Shown here: positions 49,877 to 60,810 of the stretch, in pieces
Numbering within the stretch: the first letter of the stretch is position 1
How the letters are laid out: every line of letters starts with the position of its first letter
Source of the DNA: Lentibacillus amyloliquefaciens
GTDB taxonomy: Bacteria; Bacillota; Bacilli; Bacillales; Amphibacillaceae
Direction: 5' to 3'
DNA: 64,000 nucleotides
Assembly (NCBI RefSeq): GCF_001307805.1
Contig: NZ_CP013862.1
Location: 310,001-374,000, forward strand
The notes under the pieces: generated by a model
Seen by the model: only the letters and a program-made list of their open reading frames with translations
Told to the model about the DNA's origin: nothing
Databases searched by the model: none
Translations under genes and position numbers: made by a program

Positions 49877-50881
49877 ATGAAAATAACAATTGATGCAATG
49901 GGAGGCGACCATGCACCTGAGGCAATAGTCAAAGGTGCTGAAGAGGCTGTATCCACCATCGAAAATTTGAATATCACACTGATTGGTGATGAAAGCAAAG
50001 TTCGGCAATATTTATCCGGTTCAAACAGCCGAATTGATTTGATGCATGCAGACGAAGTTATTACGGCTGATGATGAACCGGTCAGGGCTGTCAGAAGCAA
50101 AAAGAATTCATCTTTGGTCCTGATGGCTAATGAAGTAAAAGAAGGACGTGCTGATGCATGCATTTCAGCCGGAAATACCGGTGCATTGATGAGCGCAGGA
50201 TTATTTGTGGTTGGAAGAATTCGGGGAATCGACCGTCCGGCATTAAGCCCGACATTGCCTACGACTGACGGGAAAGGGTTTCTGCTGCTTGATGTTGGTG
50301 CCAACGTTGATGCTAAGGCTCATAACCTTGTTCAGTATGCAATCATGGGCTCTATTTATACGGAAAAAGTCCGTTCGATTCAACAACCGACTGTCGGCTT
50401 GCTGAACATTGGGTCAGAAGAAGGTAAAGGAAATGAATTGACGAAAAAAGCATTTAATCAGCTGAAAGAAGCACCGATTAATTTTGTCGGAAATGTTGAG
50501 GCCAGAGATATCCTCTCAGGCGCTGCAGATGTTGTTGTTACCGATGGATTCAGCGGCAATATTGCACTGAAAACCATAGAAGGTACAGCGATGACGATGT
50601 TTTCAATGCTTAAAGAAACATTGATGTCTTCCATTAAAACAAAGGTAGCAGCCAGTATGGTTAAACCAGATTTAAAAAACCTGCAAAGCAAACTGGATTA
50701 TTCGGAATATGGCGGAGCAGGGCTTTTCGGTCTGGCATCCCCGGTTATTAAAGCACATGGCTCGTCAAACAGCCGTGCCATTTTCAACGCGATCCAGCAG
50801 GCTGCCCACATGGTTGAGAATGACGTAACTGAAACAATAAAAACGACAGTTGAATCGATTGAACAAAACAAGGGGGATTAA
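49877..50881 (+). CDS. plsX: Phosphate acyltransferase PlsX
   Basis: This 334-residue enzyme makes acyl-phosphate from acyl-ACP for phospholipid synthesis. The family blocks are [51 protein letters not shown] and the C-terminal [13 protein letters not shown] 49877 follows AAAGGGGA; the open frame continues upstream across fapR but is not family sequence there. fabD begins three bases later. Confidence 0.96.
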   Translation: MKITIDAMGGDHAPEAIVKGAEEAVSTIENLNITLIGDESKVRQYLSGSNSRIDLMHADEVITADDEPVRAVRSKKNSSLVLMANEVKEGRADACISAGNTGALMSAGLFVVGRIRGIDRPALSPTLPTTDGKGFLLLDVGANVDAKAHNLVQYAIMGSIYTEKVRSIQQPTVGLLNIGSEEGKGNELTKKAFNQLKEAPINFVGNVEARDILSGAADVVVTDGFSGNIALKTIEGTAMTMFSMLKETLMSSIKTKVAASMVKPDLKNLQSKLDYSEYGGAGLFGLASPVIKAHGSSNSRAIFNAIQQAAHMVENDVTETIKTTVESIEQNKGD

Positions 50882-50883
50882 TT

Positions 50884-51825
50884 ATGAAGCGAGTGGCGTT
50901 TTTATTTCCCGGACAGGGGTCACAAGCAGTTGGTATGGGAAAAGCCTTTTATGACGAATATGCTGATGTTAAAAAACGATTTCAAAAGGCAGATCAGCTT
51001 TTGGGAATAGAACTGACACAACTGATGTTTGAAGGACCAAAAGAAAAACTGACCGAGACAGAAAATACTCAGCCCGCATTATTACTCGCTGGTATTGCTG
51101 TTCAGACATTGCTTCAAAAGGAAAACATCCAGCCTGTAATGGCAGCAGGTCACAGTCTTGGTGAATACAGTGCATTAGTGGCTGCCGGAGCACTTCCGTT
51201 CGAAGAAGCATTGCCTTTAGTGGCAAAACGCGGAAAGTTAATGGAAGAAGCTTTTCCAAAAGGTAAAGGGACGATGGCTGCTGTTCTGGGCATGAACCAG
51301 TCGGACATTGAACAGACACTCCAGCATTTAAATGCCGATGAAGTTGTTGATATTGCCAACCTGAACTGTCCGGGCCAGATTGTCATTTCCGGGTCAAAAG
51401 AGGGGATTGATAACGCTGTCGCGCTTTTAAAAGAAAATGGCGCCAAACGGGTGATGCCACTGAATGTGAGCGGACCGTTCCATTCAAGACTGATGAAGTC
51501 GGCCAATGAGCAATTTGCAAAAGAACTGGATCATATAACATTCGATGATGCGCGCATTCCGGTTTATGCCAATGTAACAGCTGAACCTGTCACAGAAAAA
51601 AGCAGCATTAAAGATTTGCTGATCAGACAGCTATATTCACCCGTTCGCTTTGAAGAATCAGTCCGCAATATGTTAGACGAGAAAGTGGATGCCTTTGTTG
51701 AGCTTGGAACAGGTAAAGTCTTAAGCGGGCTTGTCCGGAAAATTGACCGCAAAGCCAAAACATTCGCTATACAAGACCCGGATTCATTGAATGAATTTCT
51801 AACATGGTATAGGGAGGAATCCTAA
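50884..51825 (+). CDS. fabD: Malonyl-CoA:ACP transacylase
   Basis: This 313-residue enzyme loads malonate onto acyl carrier protein. The N terminus [14 protein letters not shown], the nucleophile serine in [15 protein letters not shown] and the catalytic histidine in [10 protein letters not shown] are present. Its stop overlaps the fabG start by one base. Confidence 0.97.
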   Translation: MKRVAFLFPGQGSQAVGMGKAFYDEYADVKKRFQKADQLLGIELTQLMFEGPKEKLTETENTQPALLLAGIAVQTLLQKENIQPVMAAGHSLGEYSALVAAGALPFEEALPLVAKRGKLMEEAFPKGKGTMAAVLGMNQSDIEQTLQHLNADEVVDIANLNCPGQIVISGSKEGIDNAVALLKENGAKRVMPLNVSGPFHSRLMKSANEQFAKELDHITFDDARIPVYANVTAEPVTEKSSIKDLLIRQLYSPVRFEESVRNMLDEKVDAFVELGTGKVLSGLVRKIDRKAKTFAIQDPDSLNEFLTWYREES

Positions 51826-52565
51826 TGCTTGCAGGTAAAAGTGCGTTAGTCACTGGTGCTTCACGCGGCATCGGTCGCGCAATAGCGCTTGAACTGGCCG
51901 AAAAGGGAGCAAATGTAGCTGTCAATTACGCAGGGAGTGAAGACAAAGCGCAAACTGTTGTTGAAGAAATAAAGCAATTCGGTGTACAATCGTTTAAGGT
52001 ACAGGCAAACGTGGCAGATGAAAAAGAAGCCAAAGCTATGGTGAAAGAAGTTGTCAACGAATTTGACAGTCTCGATATTTTAGTGAATAATGCGGGTATC
52101 AACCGGGATAATTTAATAATGCGGATGAAGGAAGATGAGTTTGATCAGGTCATTGATACCAACTTAAAAGGCGTCTTTCAATGCATTAAAGCCGTTTCAA
52201 GACAAATGATGAAACAAAAAGGCGGCCGCATTATTAATGTGTCATCGATCATCGGTGTCAGCGGTAATGCCGGTCAGGCGAACTATACAGCTGCAAAAGC
52301 GGGTGTAATCGGTTTGACGAAATCAACTGCGAAGGAATTTGCCTCTCGCAATATTCTTGTTAATGCAGTTGCACCAGGTTTTATTTCAACCGATATGACC
52401 GATGCACTTACTGATGAACAGAAAGATGGCATGCTTTCAATGATACCGCTGGAAAAATTGGGTGAGCCGGAGGATGTTGCACGTGTTGTCCGCTTCCTTG
52501 CCTCTGATGACGCGAAATATATCACAGGGCAGACCATCAACATTGACGGCGGCATGGTTATGTAA
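51825..52565 (+). CDS. fabG: 3-oxoacyl-ACP reductase FabG
   Basis: This 246-residue short-chain dehydrogenase reduces beta-ketoacyl-ACP with NADPH. The cofactor loop [21 protein letters not shown], and the Ser-Tyr-Lys triad ([11 protein letters not shown], then ANYTAAKAG) are in place. GGAGGAAT precedes ATG 51825. Confidence 0.97.
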   Translation: MLAGKSALVTGASRGIGRAIALELAEKGANVAVNYAGSEDKAQTVVEEIKQFGVQSFKVQANVADEKEAKAMVKEVVNEFDSLDILVNNAGINRDNLIMRMKEDEFDQVIDTNLKGVFQCIKAVSRQMMKQKGGRIINVSSIIGVSGNAGQANYTAAKAGVIGLTKSTAKEFASRNILVNAVAPGFISTDMTDALTDEQKDGMLSMIPLEKLGEPEDVARVVRFLASDDAKYITGQTINIDGGMVM

Positions 52566-52668
52566 ATTGAAAAAACGGATTCAGACAATAATCAGGCATC
52601 GGCTTGATTGTGTAGTTGAAACTGCCGGTCACTGACAAGGCAACTTTCCTGAAAGGGGGTGACGAATC

Positions 52669-52905
52669 ATGGCAGACGTATTTGATAAAGTAAAAGATAT
52701 TATTGTAGATAAACTTGAAGTTGAAGAATCACAAGTGACCATGGAAGCCTCATTTAAAGATAATCTTGAGGCGGATTCACTTGATGTGGTAGAACTTGTC
52801 ATGGAACTTGAAGATGAGTTTGATATGGAAATTGCAGATGAAGAAGCTGAAAAAATTAATACAGTTGGTGATGCTGTAAATTACATAAACAGCAGCCAAT
52901 CCTGA
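52669..52905 (+). CDS. acpP: Acyl carrier protein
   Basis: This 78-residue acidic carrier has its phosphopantetheine serine at residue 37 in [16 protein letters not shown]. It carries growing acyl chains for FabD, FabG and PlsX encoded upstream. A strong site GAAAGGGGGTG precedes ATG 52669; the 103-base gap after fabG may give separate, higher expression. Confidence 0.97.
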   Translation: MADVFDKVKDIIVDKLEVEESQVTMEASFKDNLEADSLDVVELVMELEDEFDMEIADEEAEKINTVGDAVNYINSSQS

Positions 52906-52920
52906 CTTCAATAGAGAGAG

Positions 52921-52942
52921 TCCCGCGGAATGCGGGGCTTTA
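52921..52942 (+). terminator. Weak hairpin after acpP
   Basis: The short GC stem CCCGC / GCGGG is followed by GCTTTA. It could be a partial terminator or RNase stop between acpP and rnc. Confidence 0.35.
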
Positions 52943-52978
52943 TGTTCTAATTTCAAATGTGAAGTGGTGACTACCTGC

Positions 52979-53677
52979 ATGAAACTTTCCCAATTGGAAA
53001 ATCAACTGGACATTACGTTTAATGATCATGAGCTGCTTAAGCAAGCATTTACACATTCATCTTATGTGAATGAGCATCGGGACAAAAATATTTTGGATAA
53101 TGAACGCTTGGAATTTTTGGGAGATGCTGTACTTGAACTGGGTGTGTCCCAATATTTGTATAAGCATAAAGAAAGCTTGGAAGAAGGCGATTTGACCAAA
53201 CTTCGGGCTTCTATCGTATGTGAGCCGTCGCTTGCAGATTTTTCCCGTGAATTGAATTTCGGGGATTATTTGTTGCTGGGCCGCGGTGAGGAACAGTCAG
53301 GAGGCCGTGAGCGTTCAGCGATATTGGCAGATGTATTCGAAGCTTTCCTTGGCGGGTTATATTTGGACCAAGGATATGATGCTGTCATTCAGTTTTTGAA
53401 AAAATATGTTTATCCAAAAATAACCACAGGTGCTTTTTCGCATGCGATGGATTATAAAAGCAAACTTCAGGAGCGAATCCAGCAGCATCGCAACCACAGT
53501 ATCGACTATGTGATTGCAGATGAAAAAGGACCATCCCATGATAAAGAATTTGCAGCAGAAGTGATCATAAACGGCAATGTAGCCGGAAGAGGCATCGGCC
53601 ATACAAAGAAAGAAGCAGAACAGCGTGCCGCCAAACTTGCACTGGATACGTTTGAGGCACGTGAAGCGTGGACTTAG
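52979..53677 (+). CDS. rnc: Ribonuclease III
   Basis: This 232-residue double-strand endoribonuclease processes rRNA and scRNA precursors. The catalytic signature [15 protein letters not shown] and the second acidic site [15 protein letters not shown] are in the nuclease domain; a dsRNA-binding domain follows from about residue 155 ([13 protein letters not shown]). ATG 52979 is preferred, GTG 52964 or 52967 being possible. A terminator follows, separating it from smc. Confidence 0.95.
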   Translation: MKLSQLENQLDITFNDHELLKQAFTHSSYVNEHRDKNILDNERLEFLGDAVLELGVSQYLYKHKESLEEGDLTKLRASIVCEPSLADFSRELNFGDYLLLGRGEEQSGGRERSAILADVFEAFLGGLYLDQGYDAVIQFLKKYVYPKITTGAFSHAMDYKSKLQERIQQHRNHSIDYVIADEKGPSHDKEFAAEVIINGNVAGRGIGHTKKEAEQRAAKLALDTFEAREAWT

Positions 53678-53711
53678 TATGCAGAAGTAAAAATAAGTCT
53701 AAAAGTAAAAC

Positions 53712-53746
53712 AGAGCAGCGAAGTCGATTTTGACTCGCTGCTCTTT
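53712..53746 (+). terminator. Intrinsic terminator after rnc
   Basis: AGAGCAGCG pairs with CGCTGCTCT, with an inner AGTC / GACT pair, followed by TTTATA. Confidence 0.75.
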
Positions 53747-53899
53747 ATACCTTAAAAAGTTGCATTTTTAAAAGGCTTTGAAATAATTGATTTGCTTTCG
53801 ATGGAGAACTTTAAACATTTTAATGCACATTTAATTGGAATCGTACCTTAAGCACTTTAGGATAATCAGAAAGGATTCACAGTTTATAGATTTTTGTCA

Positions 53900-53932
53900 A
53901 AAACAACAATCTTTTAGAAACAGCCGTTGTTT
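53900..53932 (-). terminator. Terminator of the UPF0435 gene
   Basis: On the minus strand AAACAAC and GTTGTTT form a stem ending in a T run, overlapping the stop codon at 53931. Confidence 0.6.
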
Positions 53933-54155
53933 AAGATTTCCTTACAGACCTCAGCTCAGCAATGAAAGCCTGTGTCTCGGACGGTGTCAACTGGCCTTTC
54001 TGTGTGATCATCTCATACATAAATTTGATATCCTCATATTTATCCAAATCGTAATCGTCGGCGTCCATCACCTCGCGATTGACCACCTCCAGCTGTTCTG
54101 CCAGACCATCCAGCATAAATTTCAAGTTTTCTTTGCTCGGTGTTTCCAGATTCAT
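53931..54155 (-). CDS. UPF0435 family protein (YfkK-like)
   Basis: This 74-residue soluble protein of UPF0435/DUF1128 begins MNLETPSKENLKFMLDGLAE and has LDKYEDIKFMYEMITQKGQLTPSE. The function is unknown. The ATG at 54155 with GAGGAGTG before it is chosen; a TTG six codons upstream is unlikely. In B. subtilis yfkK is elsewhere, so its position on the opposite strand between rnc and smc is a local rearrangement. Confidence 0.85.
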   Translation of the reverse strand: MNLETPSKENLKFMLDGLAEQLEVVNREVMDADDYDLDKYEDIKFMYEMITQKGQLTPSETQAFIAELRSVRKS

Positions 54156-54306
54156 GTGAACACTCCTCTTCAAATAGTTTTTTAAAGCTTATGTATTGGA
54201 ATCAAGCCTTCTTTTGTCTTCTTCTTTATGGTAAAATAAATGCGTTAAAAAACCAACCCGTGCTGAAACAATTGTAGGATCTCTGAAAGAAACTAGGAGA
54301 ATGATT

Positions 54307-57300
54307 ATGTATTTAAAGCGATTGGAAAGTATAGGCTTCAAGTCATTTGCTGAGCGGATCAGTATCGACTTTGTTCGGGGCGTCACCTCAGTGGTAGGCC
54401 CGAATGGAAGCGGGAAAAGCAATATCACCGATGCAATCAGATGGGTATTGGGTGAGCAGTCAGCACGATCTTTGCGCGGATTGACAATGGAAGATGTCAT
54501 TTTCCAGGGTAGTGATACAAGACGAGCACTGAACGTTGCGGAAGTGACGCTTGTTCTGGATAACGGTGACAAAGAACTGCCGCTTGACTATGAAGAAATC
54601 AATGTCACCAGACGAGTCTATCGCTCTGGTGAAAGCGAATTTTATATCAACAAGCAGTCCTGCCGTCTGAAAGATATTGTTGAACTTTTCATGGACTCGG
54701 GTCTTGGACGTGAAGCATTCTCGATCATCAGTCAGGGAAAAGTTGAAGAAATACTTAGTTCCAAAGCAGATGAACGACGTGCCATTTTTGAAGAAGCTGC
54801 CGGCGTTCTGAAATATAAACAACGCAAAAAAAAGTCTGAGTATAAACTAGCAGAGACACAAGAAAACCTGAATCGAGTAGAAGATATTATCAGTGAAATT
54901 GAACAGCAAATTGAACCATTAGAAAAACAAGCAGAAACCGCACAAAAATATCTTGATAAAAAAGAACAGCTAAAGCAGCATGAAATTTCATTGCTTGTGA
55001 CGGAAATTGAACAGCTTAATGATGAATGGAGAGCCTTGCTGGACGAACTGGATAAGAGGAAAACGGAAGAAATAAACCGTAAGACAGCCATTCAGAAAAA
55101 AGAGGCTGACCTGGAATATGAACGCCAGGAACTGCAAAAACTTGATGAAGACATCGAACAGCTCCAGGCAGAACTCCTGTCAGCCACTGAACAACTTGAG
55201 CAATATGAGGGCAAGAAACAAGTCTTCAATGAACGGACGAAGCATTTTGCCGAAAACAAAGAAAAACTTGAAGCACAAAAAAACGAAACAACAGAACGTA
55301 TTGACATGCTGACGTATGAACTTGGCCAGGAAAGGGAAAAGCTGTCCACACTGAAGGAAAACCGCGACGAAACAAAAAAACACGTGAAACAGTTGGAAAC
55401 TAAGCTGACGACAGATCAGGACGAAATCACCGAACAAATTGAGGGGCTGAAATCTGATTATATTGAGTTCCTGAACGAGCAAGCTGCTAATCGCAATGAA
55501 AAACATTCGATCCGGCAGCGGCTTGACCAGATTTCCGGAAAAAAAGAAAAACAGACAGAAAAGTTCGATAGTTTACTGAAAGAAAGAGAAAAAATCAGTG
55601 CGAATACGGAAAAGCTAACGTCTGATTATGCCAATCAGGAAGAAATTTATCAGGCAAAGTCCCAACATATCCAGCAGATGAAAGATGATCTGGCTGAGAA
55701 ACGGAACACGTTTCAGGATTCCCAGACGAAACTATATCAAGGCTATCAATATATCGAAAAATTGAAATCCAAAAAAGAAATGCTTGATGACATGAAAGAA
55801 GATTTTCAAGGCTTTTTCCACGGTGTCAAAGCCATATTGAAAGCCCGTGCAGATAACAAGATGACCGGTATCCATGGGGCTGTCATTGAGCTGATTGATG
55901 TGCCCAAAAAGTATATTACAGTAATTGAAACCGTATTAGGAGCTCAGGCGCAGCACATTGTCGTAAATGATGACCGGTCAGCGCGCGAAGCGATCAGCTG
56001 GCTTAAAAAAACGAACAGTGGCAGGGCGACCTTTTTACCGCTTAGTTCAATTCAAGCACGTTTTGTTCCTGAAGGGTTGCTCAAAAAAGCAAAGACGCAT
56101 GCCGGGTTTGTCGGTGTTGCCGGAGAGCTCGTGTCGGCAAGCTCCGAATTCCAAAAGTCTGTCAGCCATTTAATGGGCCATATCCTGGTTGCTGAGTCGT
56201 TGAAAGACGCCAATGACATTGCCAACCTCGTCAATCGCAAACATCGTGTCGTCACGCTGGAAGGTGATGTTGTTAATCCGGGCGGTACCATGTCCGGCGG
56301 TGCACAAAAAAAATCAAAGCAATCGCTGTTTACAAGAGAAAAAGATTTACAGGAAGTGACTGAGAAACTAAATCGTTTCCAGCAAAAAGCAAGTACTTTT
56401 AAACAGCAAGTTGACAAGCAAAGGCAGCAAATTACCGAACTGGAGAATGAAATAACAGTTGAAGAGCAAGCACTTACTAATGAACAGGAAAAGCTTCAGG
56501 AACTACATGACTCTTTCAAAGAAGCTGAAATGAAACTGAACACACTGAATGAAAATCTGAAGCTTTATGATCAGGATAAGCAGCAATTTGAGCAGGATAC
56601 GGATGAATTAAAAACACGTGATGATGAGCTGTCACAAGTCCTTGAAACTATTTCCGGAAAAATTGAATCAACACAGCAGGAAATTGATAAGCTGTCAGAT
56701 GAGGCATCAACATTGCAGAAAAACCAGGACCAGTTGAAAGAAGATTACCAGAATGCTCAAGTCACTTTGGCTGAGCAAGAAGAACGGCTGAAAAACCAGC
56801 GCGAGAAAACGAATAGTCTTCAAACACAACTGAATGATTATGAAGCGCAATACGAAATTTATGCGAATGACTTGAATGAGCTCTTGGACATACAGAATTC
56901 CCAGGAAACCGAGGAAGAGATGGAAGACAATATTTCAAAAGCCAAGAATAGTAAAGACAAGCTTACAGCGAAAATTCAGGAAGTGCGTACTGCACGCTTA
57001 GAGCGCAATCAAGCGCTGCAGGATCAGGACCGTGAACTGAAAGAAAGAAACAAGCACCATCAGTTATTCAAAGAAGATATTCAGGAAAAAGAAGTAAATG
57101 CGAATCGCCTTGACGTTGAGCTGGAAAACCGCTTGTCAAAACTTCAGACAGAATATACGATGACCTTTGAAAAAGCAAAACAAGATTATGCTGAAACAGA
57201 AAATGTTGACGAAGCCAAATCAACAGTAGCACAGATTAAGCAGTCCATTGAGCAGCTCGGGACGGTCAACCTGGGAGCGATCGATGAACATGATCGGATT

Positions 57301-57873
57301 TCAAATCGGTATGACTTTCTATCCACGCAGCAGAACGATCTCATTGAAGCTAAACAGACATTGCATTCCGTTATCGCTGAGATGGATGAAGAAATGGAAA
57401 AACGTTTTGGTGAGACGTTCGAACTGATTAAAAATGAATTCTCCGTTGTGTTCAAGCAATTATTTGGCGGAGGAAAAGCAGAGCTTAAGCTGACCGATCC
57501 AAACAATCTGCTTGATACCGGAGTGGAAATTATCGCCCAGCCTCCGGGGAAAAAACTTCAGCACCTCGGATTGCTTTCAGGAGGAGAACGGGCCTTAACA
57601 GCCATTGCACTACTGTTTTCGATATTGCGTGTCCGTCCGGTACCGTTCTGTGTTCTTGACGAAGTGGAAGCAGCACTGGATGAGGCCAATGTCGTCAGGT
57701 TCGCCAAGTATTTGAAAACATACAGTGAGAATACGCAATTCATCGTGATAACACATCGGAAGGGAACAATGGAAGAATCGGACGTTCTCTATGGTGTGAC
57801 GATGCAGGAATCCGGTGTATCAAGACTTGTCTCAGTCCGTCTTGAAGAAACAGAAGAACTCATCAACACTTAG
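54307..57873 (+). CDS. smc: Chromosome partition protein SMC
   Basis: A 1188-residue condensin ATPase with the usual plan: N-terminal Walker A GPNGSGKSN (31-39), long coiled coil, hinge (about 515-640, GVKAILKAR to NPGGTMSGGAQ), second coiled coil, and C-terminal ABC signature LSGGERALTAIA near 1090 with Walker B FCVLDEVEAALDEAN. It compacts and aligns chromosome arms with ScpAB. ATG 54307 is spaced seven bases from AGGAG; ATG 54301 abuts it. Confidence 0.97.
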   Translation: MYLKRLESIGFKSFAERISIDFVRGVTSVVGPNGSGKSNITDAIRWVLGEQSARSLRGLTMEDVIFQGSDTRRALNVAEVTLVLDNGDKELPLDYEEINVTRRVYRSGESEFYINKQSCRLKDIVELFMDSGLGREAFSIISQGKVEEILSSKADERRAIFEEAAGVLKYKQRKKKSEYKLAETQENLNRVEDIISEIEQQIEPLEKQAETAQKYLDKKEQLKQHEISLLVTEIEQLNDEWRALLDELDKRKTEEINRKTAIQKKEADLEYERQELQKLDEDIEQLQAELLSATEQLEQYEGKKQVFNERTKHFAENKEKLEAQKNETTERIDMLTYELGQEREKLSTLKENRDETKKHVKQLETKLTTDQDEITEQIEGLKSDYIEFLNEQAANRNEKHSIRQRLDQISGKKEKQTEKFDSLLKEREKISANTEKLTSDYANQEEIYQAKSQHIQQMKDDLAEKRNTFQDSQTKLYQGYQYIEKLKSKKEMLDDMKEDFQGFFHGVKAILKARADNKMTGIHGAVIELIDVPKKYITVIETVLGAQAQHIVVNDDRSAREAISWLKKTNSGRATFLPLSSIQARFVPEGLLKKAKTHAGFVGVAGELVSASSEFQKSVSHLMGHILVAESLKDANDIANLVNRKHRVVTLEGDVVNPGGTMSGGAQKKSKQSLFTREKDLQEVTEKLNRFQQKASTFKQQVDKQRQQITELENEITVEEQALTNEQEKLQELHDSFKEAEMKLNTLNENLKLYDQDKQQFEQDTDELKTRDDELSQVLETISGKIESTQQEIDKLSDEASTLQKNQDQLKEDYQNAQVTLAEQEERLKNQREKTNSLQTQLNDYEAQYEIYANDLNELLDIQNSQETEEEMEDNISKAKNSKDKLTAKIQEVRTARLERNQALQDQDRELKERNKHHQLFKEDIQEKEVNANRLDVELENRLSKLQTEYTMTFEKAKQDYAETENVDEAKSTVAQIKQSIEQLGTVNLGAIDEHDRISNRYDFLSTQQNDLIEAKQTLHSVIAEMDEEMEKRFGETFELIKNEFSVVFKQLFGGGKAELKLTDPNNLLDTGVEIIAQPPGKKLQHLGLLSGGERALTAIALLFSILRVRPVPFCVLDEVEAALDEANVVRFAKYLKTYSENTQFIVITHRKGTMEESDVLYGVTMQESGVSRLVSVRLEETEELINT

Positions 57874-57888
57874 GGAGGTATGTGTTCA

Positions 57889-58890
57889 ATGGGATTCATG
57901 GACAAATTGAAAAATAAATTCAAACAGAATGAAGAAGAAACAGAAGACGTATCCAAAAAATATAAACAAGGTATGGAAAAAACCCGAAATTCATTTTCCG
58001 GCAAGATTAATGACTTGATTGCCCGCTACAGAAAAGTGGATGAGGACTTTTTTGAAGAGCTTGAAGAAGTGCTGATTGCAGCTGATGTCGGCATCAATAC
58101 GGTAATGGAACTTGTTGATGAATTGAAGATGGAAGTCAAGCGGCAAAACATAAAAGACACCAATGAAATCAAGGACGTTATATCGGAAAAACTGGTGGAT
58201 ATTTATTATGGAGACGATGATGAAGAAATTGAGAAACTGAATATACAGAAAAACGATCTATCCATCATCTTGGTTGTCGGTGTCAATGGTGTCGGTAAAA
58301 CCACGTCAATTGGAAAACTTGCCTATCAGTTAAAACAGGAAGGCAAAAGTGTCATGCTGGCTGCAGGCGATACTTTTCGTGCCGGTGCGATCGAACAGCT
58401 GGATGTATGGGGTGAACGTGCCGGGGTTGATGTTATTAAACAGGGCGCCGGCAGTGATCCGGCGGCTGTTATTTTTGATGGTATTAAAGCTGCGAAATCA
58501 CGCAATGCTGATGTTCTCATTTGCGATACTGCCGGCCGGCTGCAAAATAAGGTTAATTTAATGAATGAGCTTGCCAAAGTAAAACGCGTGATCGAGCGTG
58601 AAGTACCTGAGGCACCTCATGAAGTCTTGCTTGTACTGGATGCAACAACAGGTCAAAATGCATTGAGCCAGGCCAAAACATTTTCAGAAGCAACTGACGT
58701 ATCAGGCATTATTCTGACCAAGCTCGATGGCACGGCAAAAGGCGGGATTGTGCTGGCGATCCGGAATGAATTACAAATTCCGGTTAAATTTGCCGGTCTT
58801 GGTGAAAAGATTGAGGATTTGCAAGCCTTTGATGCGCATGCCTTTGTTTACGGATTGTTTGCTGATCTGCTTGAAGATGAAGCCGAATGA
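57889..58890 (+). CDS. ftsY: Signal recognition particle receptor FtsY
   Basis: This 333-residue SRP GTPase has a short charged N-terminal membrane-targeting region, an NG domain with P-loop GVNGVGKTTSIGKLA near 130, DTAGRLQNK and TKLDGTAKGG. It docks ribosome-SRP complexes at the membrane together with Ffh, encoded downstream. GGGAGG lies ten bases before ATG 57889; ATG 57880 overlaps the site. Confidence 0.96.
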   Translation: MGFMDKLKNKFKQNEEETEDVSKKYKQGMEKTRNSFSGKINDLIARYRKVDEDFFEELEEVLIAADVGINTVMELVDELKMEVKRQNIKDTNEIKDVISEKLVDIYYGDDDEEIEKLNIQKNDLSIILVVGVNGVGKTTSIGKLAYQLKQEGKSVMLAAGDTFRAGAIEQLDVWGERAGVDVIKQGAGSDPAAVIFDGIKAAKSRNADVLICDTAGRLQNKVNLMNELAKVKRVIEREVPEAPHEVLLVLDATTGQNALSQAKTFSEATDVSGIILTKLDGTAKGGIVLAIRNELQIPVKFAGLGEKIEDLQAFDAHAFVYGLFADLLEDEAE

Positions 58891-58959
58891 TGATAAACTT
58901 TTTGTAAAGGTATTTCACTTAACAACAGTAATAATGGCTATAATAAAGGGGTGGATGAA

Positions 58960-59277
58960 TTGCTGGAAAAAACGACGCGAGTCAATTATTTATTCGACTT
59001 TTATCAGCCGCTGCTGACCCCTAAACAGCAAAATTACATGGATATGTACTATCGTGAGGATTATTCACTGGGTGAAATTTCTGATTTGTTGAATGTTTCA
59101 CGACAGGCAGTCTACGATAACATCAGGCGAACCGAATCAATGCTGGAATCATACGAAATGAAATTAGGATTATATGATAAATTCCAAAAGCGTACACGTA
59201 TTTTGGAGCGAATGGATGAAGCCGCGGGAAATACTGAGTTCCGGACCTTTATCCAACAATTAAAAGATTTAGAGTAG
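58960..59277 (+). CDS. ylxM: SRP-associated helix-turn-helix protein YlxM
   Basis: This 105-residue UPF0122 family protein has a sigma-like helix-turn-helix: [53 protein letters not shown]. It modulates SRP in Streptococcus mutans, where it acts on Ffh. TTG 58960 is chosen because AAAGGGGTGG precedes it and relatives begin there; GTG 58951 is possible. It lies between ftsY and ffh as usual. Confidence 0.93.
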   Translation: MLEKTTRVNYLFDFYQPLLTPKQQNYMDMYYREDYSLGEISDLLNVSRQAVYDNIRRTESMLESYEMKLGLYDKFQKRTRILERMDEAAGNTEFRTFIQQLKDLE

Positions 59278-59290
59278 GGGGACACCTTCT

Positions 59291-60634
59291 ATGGCATTTG
59301 AGGGATTGGCCGAACGGCTGCAAGGCACGATGAAAAAAATCACCGGCAAAGGGAAAGTTTCCGAGCAAGATGTTAAGGAAATGACCCGGGAAGTGCGCCT
59401 TGCCTTGCTGGAAGCTGATGTTAACTTTAAAGTTGTCAAGGATTTAATCAAACGCATTAAAGAGCGTGCTGTCGGCCAGGAGGTAATGGAAAGCTTAACA
59501 CCCGGTCAACAGGTCATTAAAGTGGTTAAAGAAGAATTATCCGAATTGATGGGCGGCGAACAAAGCAAGATTGCTGTATCGGATCGACCGCCTACTGTCA
59601 TTATGGTGGCAGGTCTGCAGGGGGCCGGAAAAACGACAACAAGCGGCAAATTGGCAAACCATTTGCGCAAGAAACACAATCGCAACCCACTCTTGGTTGC
59701 TGCTGACGTTTATCGACCTGCAGCTGTCGATCAGCTTGAAACAGTTGGCCAGCAGCTTGAAATGCCCGTTTTTTCCAAGGGCACTGACGCTGATCCGGTT
59801 GACATAGCAAAAGAGGCAGTCGAACAGGCCAAAGCTGAACATCACGACTATGTTATCATTGATACGGCCGGTCGCCTCCATGTGGATGAAAATCTTATGG
59901 GTGAATTGGAACAAATCAAAGCTGCCGTCAACCCGGACGAAATATTTCTTGTGGTCGACGCGATGACTGGCCAGGATGCTGTCAACGTAGCTCAAAGTTT
60001 CAATGAACAACTGGAACTCTCAGGTGTTGTTCTGTCTAAACTTGACGGCGATACACGCGGTGGTGCGGCACTTTCGATCAGAGCCGTAACAGGAACACCG
60101 ATCAAATTTGCCGGTATGGGGGAAAAACTTGATCAGCTTGAGCCGTTTCGTCCTGAAGGTATGGCGTCACGAATACTGGGCATGGGTGATGTGTTAAGTC
60201 TGATTGACAAAGCTGAAACGAACGTCAACGAGAAGCAGGCGAAAGAACTTGAAGAAAAAATGCGCACGATGTCTTTCACATTTGATGATTTTCTGGAACA
60301 GATGGGCCAGGTAAAAAACATGGGTCCATTGGAAGATTTAATGTCCATGATTCCCGGCGCCAACAAAATGAAAGGACTCAAAAATGCACAGCTTGATGAA
60401 AAGCAGCTGGTGTATGTTGAAGCAATTATTCAATCGATGACCAAAGCTGAACGTCAGGATCCGGGCTTAATGAATGCGAGCCGAAAAAAGCGAATTGCTA
60501 AAGGTTCTGGAACATCCGTTTCCCAAGTTAATCGTCTGCTAAAACAGTTCAATGAAATGAAAAAAATGATGAAACAAATGACCAATACGCCAAAAGGCAA
60601 AAAAGGCAAAGGCATGAACATGCCATTTATGTAA
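59291..60634 (+). CDS. ffh: Signal recognition particle protein Ffh
   Basis: The 447-residue SRP54 homologue has N and G domains (P-loop GLQGAGKTTTSGKLA near 107, DTAGRLHVDE, SKLDGDTRGGAAL) and a methionine-rich M domain (from about 300) that binds signal peptides and scRNA, ending in GKGMNMPFM. It targets membrane proteins cotranslationally with FtsY. GTAGGGGGAC lies before ATG 59291. Confidence 0.97.
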   Translation: MAFEGLAERLQGTMKKITGKGKVSEQDVKEMTREVRLALLEADVNFKVVKDLIKRIKERAVGQEVMESLTPGQQVIKVVKEELSELMGGEQSKIAVSDRPPTVIMVAGLQGAGKTTTSGKLANHLRKKHNRNPLLVAADVYRPAAVDQLETVGQQLEMPVFSKGTDADPVDIAKEAVEQAKAEHHDYVIIDTAGRLHVDENLMGELEQIKAAVNPDEIFLVVDAMTGQDAVNVAQSFNEQLELSGVVLSKLDGDTRGGAALSIRAVTGTPIKFAGMGEKLDQLEPFRPEGMASRILGMGDVLSLIDKAETNVNEKQAKELEEKMRTMSFTFDDFLEQMGQVKNMGPLEDLMSMIPGANKMKGLKNAQLDEKQLVYVEAIIQSMTKAERQDPGLMNASRKKRIAKGSGTSVSQVNRLLKQFNEMKKMMKQMTNTPKGKKGKGMNMPFM

Positions 60635-60653
60635 ATAAGAAAGACTCGGGGGG

Positions 60654-60696
60654 CTCCTCTGATCTTCTTCTTCTCAGAGGTCAGGTGCGGGAATCC
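60654..60696. repeat. Short hairpin repeat, copy B
   Basis: CCTCTGA (60656-60662) pairs with TCAGAGG (60674-60680) over an 11-base pyrimidine loop. The 3' half resembles copy A after ohr. No T run follows, so it is not a standard terminator of ffh. Confidence 0.4.
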
Positions 60697-60744
60697 CGAT
60701 TTCAGTAAGATATAAATTTCATATCTGCTGTAATGAAAAAACAC

Positions 60745-60773
60745 TTTACAGACCTTAATCTATCTGTTAGAAT
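60745..60773 (+). promoter_or_regulatory. Promoter of rpsP
   Basis: TTTACA at 60745-60750 and TAGAAT at 60768-60773 are spaced exactly 17 bases, 37 bases before rpsP. Confidence 0.75.
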
Positions 60774-60810
60774 TTAAAATTGTGAAATGAGAGTTATTGG
60801 AGGTGACATT

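Noticed and set aside
53835..54185. A 116-codon plus-strand open frame over the UPF0435 gene
   Set aside because: The minus-strand gene has a recognisable family and a good ribosome site; this frame has neither.
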